Positions 50,248 to 57,175 of a DNA stretch of 64,000 nucleotides are shown piece by piece. Positions within the stretch are counted from its first letter, which is position 1. Every line of letters begins with the position of its first letter. Origin of the DNA: an uncultured Duncaniella sp. GTDB lineage: Bacteria > Bacteroidota > Bacteroidia > Bacteroidales > Muribaculaceae. A program made the translations under genes and the position numbers. The DNA is taken from the NCBI GenBank assembly GCA_910578515.1, contig CAJTQR010000002.1:434001-498000 (forward strand), read 5' to 3'. Below the pieces are notes generated by a model. The model made no database searches. It saw only the letters and a list, made by a program, of their open reading frames with translations, and had not been told where the DNA came from.

Positions 50248-51495
50248 TTACTCTCCACGCAGATGCTTCACTGCCATTATGAGCACCTTGGTGGTGGAGG
50301 CGTCGATTACTCTGCCGCGGTTGCCGGGAAATTTCCCTACCATCGAGCTGCAACGTCCGTCAGCTGTAGCCACAGCCATGCAGACTGTGCCCACCGGCTT
50401 CTCGGCGCTTCCTCCGTCAGGTCCGGCAATACCGCTGGTCGCCACTGCTATGTCGGCGCCTGTAGCCGAGAGTGCGCCGCGCGCCATCTCCTCGACTACG
50501 GGTATGCTCACCGCGCCGTTGGCGGCGAGGGTCTCCCCGTTCACTCCGAGCAGACGCATCTTCACCTCATTGCTGTACGATACAATTCCCCCGGTGAATA
50601 CTGCCGAGGAGCCCGGTATGAGTGTGATTTCATGGGCTATATTTCCACCGGTGCAGCTTTCGGCTGTGGTCAATGTCATCCCTTTCGCCTCGCATGCTTT
50701 CAGCAGTATCTGTGCCGGTGTGAGGTCCTCGGTGGCTATTACGGCGTTTCCGAGCATGTCATGAAGCTCGGACGCGGCGCGGCGCACCTCTGAGGTGATG
50801 AATTCCTTGTCATGATGGGCACCGTCGATGCGCAGACGTATCAGTCCCGGCTTCGGGAGATACGCCAGATGGAGATACGCGGGCAGCGCTTCCTCCCACG
50901 GAGCTATCTTTTCGGCGAGGGCGCTCTCGGTGTAGTCGGTCACCATGAGCACCGCATGCTCTATGTCTACATTCGACTTGAATCTTTTGCGCAGCTGCGG
51001 GAACACTTCGCTTTGAAACATCTCACGCGTTTCAAACGGTACTCCGGGCATCGAGACGAGCACACGCCCATCCTTTTCAAACCACATGATAGGGGCAGTC
51101 CCCACACGGTTCTGAATCACGCGGCACGATGTAGGCACGATTGCCTGGGCTGCTGTCAGCTTGTTAATCTTGAATCCACGGCGACCCACCACGTCCATCA
51201 CGTTGGCGAGCACCTCGGGGTCCTCCTTCAGCTCACCGCCGAAATAGTCGCGGAGCACCTGCTTGGTTATGTCATCCTTGGTCGGACCGAGCCCTCCCGT
51301 GGTCAGCACCACGTCGCTCAGCTCAAATGCGCGGTTGATGGCGCGGGTGATTTCGTGTGCCTCATCCCCGACGGTCTGCACATCCTCCACTTCCCATCCG
51401 TAGGGAGCTATGTGGCGTGCGATTTCTCCGGAGTTGGTGTCGGTCACCTGACCCAGCAGCAACTCGTCGCCTATTACTATGATTGATACTTTCAT
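50248..51495 (-). CDS. cinA: CinA family protein (nicotinamide-nucleotide amidohydrolase/competence-damage protein)
   Basis: This 415-residue two-domain protein has an N-terminal MoaB/COG1058 domain (about 1-170), with ELLLGQVTDTNS and TTGGLGPTKDDITK. The C-terminal CinA/PncC domain (about 255-415) has TTAESCTGGNIAHEIT, FTGGIVSYSNEVK and SGIAGPDGGS. It likely deamidates nicotinamide mononucleotide and may also have ADP-ribose pyrophosphatase activity. It follows tsaD by 33 bp in the same orientation. Local GC content is visibly higher than in the surface-protein genes. Confidence 0.95.
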   Translation of the reverse strand: MKVSIIVIGDELLLGQVTDTNSGEIARHIAPYGWEVEDVQTVGDEAHEITRAINRAFELSDVVLTTGGLGPTKDDITKQVLRDYFGGELKEDPEVLANVMDVVGRRGFKINKLTAAQAIVPTSCRVIQNRVGTAPIMWFEKDGRVLVSMPGVPFETREMFQSEVFPQLRKRFKSNVDIEHAVLMVTDYTESALAEKIAPWEEALPAYLHLAYLPKPGLIRLRIDGAHHDKEFITSEVRRAASELHDMLGNAVIATEDLTPAQILLKACEAKGMTLTTAESCTGGNIAHEITLIPGSSAVFTGGIVSYSNEVKMRLLGVNGETLAANGAVSIPVVEEMARGALSATGADIAVATSGIAGPDGGSAEKPVGTVCMAVATADGRCSSMVGKFPGNRGRVIDASTTKVLIMAVKHLRGE

Positions 51496-51528
51496 CTGTC
51501 AGTCTCCTGTTGATTGTCCGGTTTCCCT

Positions 51529-52551
51529 CTAATTGTCTATTGAGAAGCGTGCGTAAGGCACCTCGTCGTAGCGGCAGAATTTTTTATCGAGATATTTGTA
51601 ATACCCTGCCATAGCCACCATGGCGGCATTGTCAGTGGTGAAAAGCCTCGGGGGGATGAACGCCGTGAGGTGATGACGCTTGCAATAATCAGCCACCGCC
51701 TCTCTGACCCCTGAATTGGCTGAGACGCCACCGCCGATTGCCACAGTCTTGACTCCCGTCTGCTTCACGGCACGGTCAAGCTTGTCGAGCAGTATCTCGA
51801 TGATGGTGTGTTGCAGCGACGCGGCAAGGTCGGCCTTGTTTTTCTCAATAAATTCCGGGTCCTCCTTCAGCGCATCGCGTAGGGTGTAGAGAAACGAAGT
51901 CTTCAGACCGCTGAAACTGTAGTCGAGTCCGGGGATATGCGGCTTGGCAAACTTGAAACGCTTCGGGTCACCCTCGGCTGCCAGACGGTCTATGTGCGGA
52001 CCGCCGGGATAGGGGAGTCCCATCACCTTCGCGCACTTGTCAAACGCTTCGCCGGCGGCATCGTCGATGGTCTGTCCGAGGATTTCCATGTCATTATAGT
52101 CCCTCACCAGTATCAGCTGGCTGTTGCCACCCGAAATCAGGAGACAGAGGAATGGATACTCCGGCACCACGTCGTTCTCCTCGCGGCGTATGAAATGCGA
52201 CAGCACATGCCCGTGCAGATGGTTCACATCCACTATCGGAACACGCAGTCCGAGCGAAAGACCTTTGGCAAACGAGGTCCCCACCAGCAGCGACCCCAAC
52301 AGACCGGGTCCGCGGGTAAACGCTATGGCGCTGAGCTCATGTTTGTCCACTCCGGCGCGGCGGAGCGCCGTGTCGACCACCGGGAGGATGTTCTGCTGAT
52401 GAGCGCGCGACGCCAGTTCGGGCACCACACCCCCATACTCGGCGTGTACCGCCTGCGATGCTATGACATTGCTCAGCAGCACACCGTCGCGGATTACCGC
52501 AGCCGACGTGTCGTCGCACGATGACTCTATGCCTAATATAATGATACTCAT
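51529..52551 (-). CDS. tsaD: tRNA N6-threonylcarbamoyladenosine synthase subunit TsaD
   Basis: This 340-residue protein has the ASKHA-type fold with GIESSCDDTSAAV near the N-terminus. The metal ligands are H111 and H115 in NHLHGH, and a late GGVSANSGVR nucleotide loop is present. It transfers the threonylcarbamoyl group to A37 of ANN-decoding tRNAs, with TsaB, TsaC and TsaE encoded elsewhere. It starts the tsaD-cinA operon from a near-consensus promoter at 52624-52655. Confidence 0.97.
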   Translation of the reverse strand: MSIIILGIESSCDDTSAAVIRDGVLLSNVIASQAVHAEYGGVVPELASRAHQQNILPVVDTALRRAGVDKHELSAIAFTRGPGLLGSLLVGTSFAKGLSLGLRVPIVDVNHLHGHVLSHFIRREENDVVPEYPFLCLLISGGNSQLILVRDYNDMEILGQTIDDAAGEAFDKCAKVMGLPYPGGPHIDRLAAEGDPKRFKFAKPHIPGLDYSFSGLKTSFLYTLRDALKEDPEFIEKNKADLAASLQHTIIEILLDKLDRAVKQTGVKTVAIGGGVSANSGVREAVADYCKRHHLTAFIPPRLFTTDNAAMVAMAGYYKYLDKKFCRYDEVPYARFSIDN

Positions 52552-52623
52552 AATCTAACTGATACTCATGAAATGAATTGCGTTCAGCGGCGGCTTTTTT
52601 GAGCGCGTCCGCTGAATCCGCTG

Positions 52624-52655
52624 CAAAATTAATCAAAAAATCCCTACCCCTCAAA
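52624..52655 (-). promoter_or_regulatory. promoter of the tsaD-cinA operon
   Basis: The minus strand has TTTG (52652-52655) and TAATTTTG (52624-52631) spaced by 20 bp. Transcription would start about 65 bases upstream of tsaD. Confidence 0.68.
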
Positions 52656-52701
52656 AAAATGAAGCTACTGATTCTTTCCCACCTGCGGCTGCACAACGAA
52701 A

Positions 52702-52735
52702 TTCCCCCCGGCGAATCTCTATTCACCGGGGGGAA
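52702..52735 (-). terminator. terminator after the first OmpA-family gene
   Basis: TTCCCCCCGGCGAA pairs with TTCACCGGGGGGAA around six bases. The minus strand continues TTTCGTTG. It lies 40 bases after the stop codon. Confidence 0.85.
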
Positions 52736-52774
52736 CCTCGTCAATTTATCGTATGAACAGTTTTGAAATTTCTA

Positions 52775-53980
52775 TCATTCGGGAACTGCGAAGATTACGA
52801 TGCGGTTCCAGTCGTTAGTCTCGTAAACCTGGGTGTTGCTGCCGGCAGCTTCAAGAATCAGACGTTCGGGAGCGATGCCGTAGTCACCGGTGAGGATGTC
52901 AGCCACAGCCTGTGCGCGGCGTTCTGATAACTTCATGTTGTATTCTGATGTACCGGTGTCTTCGTCAGCGTAACCTCTTACGATAATCTGGGTGTCGGGG
53001 TTAGCCTTCATGAATTCGGCGATGTTGAATACGTTGACCATTTCCTCAGATGATACGTAAGCTGAGTTGAGCTTGAAGCGTACGGTGGGGAAGAGTGTCA
53101 CGTTAGTCTCAGTAGCCTGTACTTCGGTAACTTCGGGGCAGGGGAGCTGTGCTTCGGCTGCTGCGAGAGCTGCTGATGTGGTGGCGAGAGCGCCGCGGAG
53201 GTCATTGACCTTGGCATTTGCGCTGTTGAGAGCGTCGATATATTCGCAGGGATTGTACTTCTTGAAGTTTGAGCCGGTGAAGTGGATAGTGAAACCACCG
53301 ATAGCGGTGATGTTGATATCAACTGGCTTACCGTATGCTTCATTGTTGAAGTTGTCACCGTAGAGCGATGCACGGCCTTCAGCGAAGAAGTCAACATAGT
53401 TGCTCAGACGGAAGCGGAGCTGCAGACCTGCAGATACCGGGAACAACCACTGGTTTGATTTGAGCTTACCGTCGCCATCCATGATGTTGCCCTTTTCAGG
53501 ATGGAAGTTGTAGACGAATGAGCTTCCGAGACCTACGTAAGGTACGATTGAGAATACGCGGTTGGGGTTGTAGCCGCCGAGTGAGTTAAACATATCCCAC
53601 ATGAAGTCAACGTTGAGGTTGGCGAGGCGGGCTGAGGCTGTGGTGCCCTGGTTCCAATGGATTGTGCCATAGTAGGCTGAGAAACGGAATCCTAAGTAAG
53701 GTGAAATCCAGCGACCGACGCCGAGGTTATAAGTGGCGGTCATCTTGCGGGAGTCATCACCTTTGGCGCGGGAGTTTTCTACAAAAGGTGACTGGATACC
53801 GGCACCGAACTGAATATACCAATTGTCACGCCATGAACCGGGTGAATAGTGGTCTTTGCAATCTACGGCTTCTACTGTGGTTTCTTCCACTACGATTGCG
53901 GTTGCATCCTGAGCCATTGCTTCGTTTGCGCTAAACAGCATTCCGCCGACAGCAGCAAGGAGTAAAGTGTTCTTTTTCAT
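52775..53980 (-). CDS. OmpA family outer-membrane protein
   Basis: This 401-residue protein has a signal peptide ending AMAQD (residue 24) and an N-terminal eight-stranded barrel region (about 45-230). A short Ala-rich linker follows (about 240-270), then an OmpA C-terminal domain (about 290-401). The latter has IIVRGYADEDTGTSEYN and KLSERRAQAVADIL, containing the Asp and Arg expected to hold peptidoglycan. It probably anchors the outer membrane to the wall. It is monocistronic between two terminators. It is related to the OmpA-family gene at 54493-55545 but has a different barrel. Confidence 0.94.
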   Translation of the reverse strand: MKKNTLLLAAVGGMLFSANEAMAQDATAIVVEETTVEAVDCKDHYSPGSWRDNWYIQFGAGIQSPFVENSRAKGDDSRKMTATYNLGVGRWISPYLGFRFSAYYGTIHWNQGTTASARLANLNVDFMWDMFNSLGGYNPNRVFSIVPYVGLGSSFVYNFHPEKGNIMDGDGKLKSNQWLFPVSAGLQLRFRLSNYVDFFAEGRASLYGDNFNNEAYGKPVDINITAIGGFTIHFTGSNFKKYNPCEYIDALNSANAKVNDLRGALATTSAALAAAEAQLPCPEVTEVQATETNVTLFPTVRFKLNSAYVSSEEMVNVFNIAEFMKANPDTQIIVRGYADEDTGTSEYNMKLSERRAQAVADILTGDYGIAPERLILEAAGSNTQVYETNDWNRIVIFAVPE

Positions 53981-54492
53981 TCTCTCGTGATAGTTAAATG
54001 AAACATGAAGTTGTTTTAGATACTTCTTTAAATAGTTTTTAGTAAGTATTTTTATGAAATAGTTCTCTTGTTCAGTTGAAACGTCATCCCCGGCATCTCC
54101 TCTTGTCTGCGGTTATCAGCCGGCTGTGATATCGTTTTGGTTTTATAACATTAGCCAACATTTATTTGTTCATAAAATCTGCAAAAGCCAACGTTTTTAA
54201 CATTTCACCCCCTCTCTGAGCCCCCTCAGAGGTCGTTTAAAAACCGACATGTCAGTTAATAAAAAAAGGCGGGAGTAAGAATGTTCACACATTCTTACTC
54301 CCTGGCGTATAATAAAACCTATCCTGTTAAAATGTTTTATTATCTATTCTTGTAACCTTTTTTGTCAACGGTCAGGCTTACTTGCCCTCCGCGCCCGCTT
54401 GAGGCGCGGGGGCGTTAATTGACCTTTTCTATTAGTAGCTAAAATTGCTCGTGTAATTTATTATCATTTATATTAATCCTCGTGCGGGGTTA
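53981..54492. other. 512-bp intergenic region between two OmpA-family genes
   Basis: This AT-rich leader of the downstream OmpA gene (53981-54250) has no clear TAnnTTTG promoter that I can assign. It then holds a strong terminator (54255-54302) and a GC-rich hairpin near 54385-54416 (GCCCTCCGCGCC/GGCGCGGGGGC). No gene is seen. The long leader could carry regulatory RNA structure. Confidence 0.5.
54255..54302 (-). terminator. terminator of the coiled-coil lipoprotein/OmpA operon
   Basis: GGGAGTAAGAATGT and its exact complement form a 14-bp stem with a TCAC loop (54271-54302). On the minus strand it is followed by CCTTTTTTTATT. Confidence 0.9.
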
Positions 54493-55545
54493 TTACTTGT
54501 CGTAGGCAGTCATGATTACCACACGGTTCCAGTCGTTCACTGAGAACGGCTGCTGAGTGTCCTGGTTGTGCATTGAGCTAACCTTCAGACGGTCGCGTGC
54601 GATGCCATACTTGTTGACAAGCATATCGGCCACCACATTGGCACGTTCCTCGGCGAGACGCAGATTGATTTCGCGTGAGCCGGTGCCCTTGTCGGCATAA
54701 CCTACCACGGTGGCATATGAACCCGGATGGCTCTTGAGATAGTCGGCAATCGCAATCACATTCATCTCCTGGCTCGGCTGTACGTTAGTCTTGGCGAGCT
54801 GGAACACTACGTGGCTGCTCATTCCCACACGGTCTTCTCCCTTCATGGGCACTTCCTTAACCACTTCGATGGTATCGTGTACAATCACTTCCTTGATTAC
54901 CTCCTCGCGCAGCTCATTCACGCGCTCGTTCACCTCAATCAACTCAGGATTGATGCAGGTGGGGCAGCTGTAGCCTGTGCCGAACTTGTAGGTCACACCC
55001 ACAAGCAGGTTCACGAATGAATCAAAGCTGTGGTCGTTGCGTGAATTCCAGCGGTCGCTCACGCCATTCACCTGACATTCCACATTGAAGTCAAATGCCT
55101 TGTTGAGGCGCACATCCATGATGAGACCGGTGCGCACGAGCAGTGAGCTTGCAGGACGGGCAAATGAGCGGTCATAACCCACACCGAGCATGAAGTTCAC
55201 ATCCACCGGACGTTCCGGGTTAAGGCTCGCGGTCTGCGAGATGTTCCAGATTCCATCCACTCCGATGTTGTAGTGGAAAAATCCTGTGGTCATGCTGTTG
55301 GCTGTGTAGCGGCCTCTCCAGCCACCCACTGCGAGGCGGGCGCTCAGATAGGGGTTGAATTGCTTACCGAACGCTATCTGTCCGGCCGGCGAGAGCATCT
55401 TGCCGAAGCCTGCGCCACCGCCCACTGAGTATGATGCGCCGAGGCTTCCCTGGATGAACCACGGATTCACCTCTGCCTCCTGGGCCGATGCCGATACCAT
55501 GGCGCCTGTGAGTGCCAGGGCGGCTAATATCCTTTTTAGTTTCAT
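54493..55545 (-). CDS. OmpA family outer-membrane protein (second)
   Basis: This 350-residue protein has a signal peptide ending ASAQE (residue 22) and a barrel-like N-terminal domain (about 25-195). It has a short CPTC-containing linker, a coiled segment with INELREEVIKEVIV-type sequence (about 205-230), and an OmpA C-terminal domain (about 240-350). That domain has VVGYADKGTGSREINLRLAEERANVV, carrying the peptidoglycan-binding Asp and Arg. It is the last of four envelope genes on the minus strand (lipoprotein, barrel, DUF4369, OmpA). The context suggests an outer-membrane complex tied to the cell wall. Confidence 0.93.
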   Translation of the reverse strand: MKLKRILAALALTGAMVSASAQEAEVNPWFIQGSLGASYSVGGGAGFGKMLSPAGQIAFGKQFNPYLSARLAVGGWRGRYTANSMTTGFFHYNIGVDGIWNISQTASLNPERPVDVNFMLGVGYDRSFARPASSLLVRTGLIMDVRLNKAFDFNVECQVNGVSDRWNSRNDHSFDSFVNLLVGVTYKFGTGYSCPTCINPELIEVNERVNELREEVIKEVIVHDTIEVVKEVPMKGEDRVGMSSHVVFQLAKTNVQPSQEMNVIAIADYLKSHPGSYATVVGYADKGTGSREINLRLAEERANVVADMLVNKYGIARDRLKVSSMHNQDTQQPFSVNDWNRVVIMTAYDK

Positions 55546-55580
55546 AATCTGTTGGTTAAGTAGTTGAAAGTGAGAAGAGT

Positions 55581-56162
55581 CTATTTAAGTTTTTCCTTTA
55601 CCCTTTTGTCATCCTCCGAGGTCAGGAGCGAACCGTAAGTCTCGTAGAGATACTTACCAACGGCGTTGTCGCTGTTCACCAGCATCTGGTCGCTGTAAAA
55701 TTTTGAATAATCCCGGTTGAGCTTCTCCAAATCATGTTCGGGATTCTGATACCGTGCGGCAAAGTTGTTTTTAGCCTTTATGAATTTAAACAGTGCGCGG
55801 TTGTCGTCGGTGCCGGTGAGGTTGAGCACATCGCTGATTTCAATCTCCACCTTACCCCCTTCCACTACAAATGGCATATAAAGCATGTCGAGCGAATCCG
55901 AGGGATTCACTATCAGCAGCTTTGCCACGTAGGGCATTGAGGTGATATCATCGCGTGTGAAGCGGATGGAGTCTTTGGCGATTGTCAGCGTTGAGTCGAG
56001 CAGCTTGCCATGCTGGTCCACGAGCGACACCTGTGTGTACTGCTTCAAGGGTATGAAGACCTCCACCGAGCAGGGCGACTGCACCGGGGCGCCTCCGCAT
56101 GCTGTGAGCATCGCCACGATGCTGACCATGAGTATAGTGCGGAAAAACAATAAATGTTTCAT
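55581..56162 (-). CDS. DUF4369-like lipoprotein
   Basis: This 193-residue protein has a lipobox at MLTAC (C22). The N-terminal half (about 30-130) is a beta-rich domain like DUF4369, a family often found at the N-terminus of thioredoxin-like lipoproteins in Bacteroidetes. No thioredoxin domain or CxxC motif follows here. The C-terminal 60 residues are charged and helical (ARYQNPEHDLEKLNRDYSKFY). The function is unknown. It lies 35 bp upstream of the second OmpA gene and 97 bp after the barrel gene, so it is probably part of the same operon. Confidence 0.75.
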   Translation of the reverse strand: MKHLLFFRTILMVSIVAMLTACGGAPVQSPCSVEVFIPLKQYTQVSLVDQHGKLLDSTLTIAKDSIRFTRDDITSMPYVAKLLIVNPSDSLDMLYMPFVVEGGKVEIEISDVLNLTGTDDNRALFKFIKAKNNFAARYQNPEHDLEKLNRDYSKFYSDQMLVNSDNAVGKYLYETYGSLLTSEDDKRVKEKLK

Positions 56163-56259
56163 TGTTTGGTTGGTTAGAATGGGAAAGGGAGAGCGGCGAT
56201 TCGTAGATATGAACCTTACCGCCCTCCCTAAGTTCGATAGTGTTTAGTCGGGTTTCCGC

Positions 56260-57135
56260 TTAGAATCTGAAACCGAGGCGCAACATCGGAGTGTCGATAA
56301 ACTTGATGTTGTGATGGCTCAGGTTATAGTGGTCGAAACCCTGGGGAGCAATCTGAATTACGTCATAACGGTAGGCGACAGGCTGGAATTCGAGTGCTAT
56401 GAACATTCCTTCGGTGAAGGAGTACTCTACACCGGCTACACCGGCTGCCTTGATACCGTACATCTGTCCCACTTTGCCGGCAGGCACGTAAACTTGTTCG
56501 TCTACCTGGATATCGCCGTCAACTGTGACATACTTTCCGGTATATGGTTCGCGTACATCTACGCGCGCCATCTGAAATCCTACTGTACCGCCCACGTAGG
56601 GGTGAATGCGTGTATTCTTGGTCTTGAAGTAACGCTCAACGCCTACATTGACATACCAGTTGTTGGTGGTCTGTGCGTTGATGTACTTCTGCTCGGGGAG
56701 GCTGATGTTAGGCTCATCGAGGATTTCTGTTGACTCGATATAGTCCTTTTTAGGTGTGATACTTGTATTCAAGCCGCCTGAGAAACTGAGGCTCCAGCAG
56801 TCCTGAAAGAAGTATTTAGCCTGTACTCCCACGATGTTGACCAGAGAATTGTTGTTGAACCCGTTGATGTTGAGATATGGGTTAAGATATCCCGATGCAG
56901 TAGTGCCGCCGTTGGGCAGACCTACTGAACCGCCGCCAGGAGTAATGTTGGGAAGTAAGAATGAGTTGTTCTCATTGTAGAACGAACCGCTCTTACCGAG
57001 TCCCAACGATATCTCCCATTGGCCTTTTTGGGGTCCAAACGTTGCGCATTCCTTGCCTGTGGTGTCCTGTGACTGTGCCATTGCTGATACAGCCACGAAC
57101 GCAGACAATAAGATTGTGCAAAGTTTTCTAATCAT
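56260..57135 (-). CDS. outer-membrane beta-barrel protein
   Basis: This 291-residue protein has a signal peptide ending AMAQS (residue 21). The rest shows alternating amphipathic strands with aromatic residues (WSLSFSGGLN, WYVNVGVERYF, IHPYVGGTVGFQMARV, MFIALEFQPVAYRYDV) and ends in RLGFRF, a typical terminal barrel strand. It probably forms a small outer-membrane barrel of eight to ten strands. It follows the coiled-coil lipoprotein gene by 40 bp. I do not recognise a named family. Confidence 0.8.
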   Translation of the reverse strand: MIRKLCTILLSAFVAVSAMAQSQDTTGKECATFGPQKGQWEISLGLGKSGSFYNENNSFLLPNITPGGGSVGLPNGGTTASGYLNPYLNINGFNNNSLVNIVGVQAKYFFQDCWSLSFSGGLNTSITPKKDYIESTEILDEPNISLPEQKYINAQTTNNWYVNVGVERYFKTKNTRIHPYVGGTVGFQMARVDVREPYTGKYVTVDGDIQVDEQVYVPAGKVGQMYGIKAAGVAGVEYSFTEGMFIALEFQPVAYRYDVIQIAPQGFDHYNLSHHNIKFIDTPMLRLGFRF

Positions 57136-57175
57136 TTCGTTGGTTTATTATTTTTTTAGAAATGAATTGGTCTGA

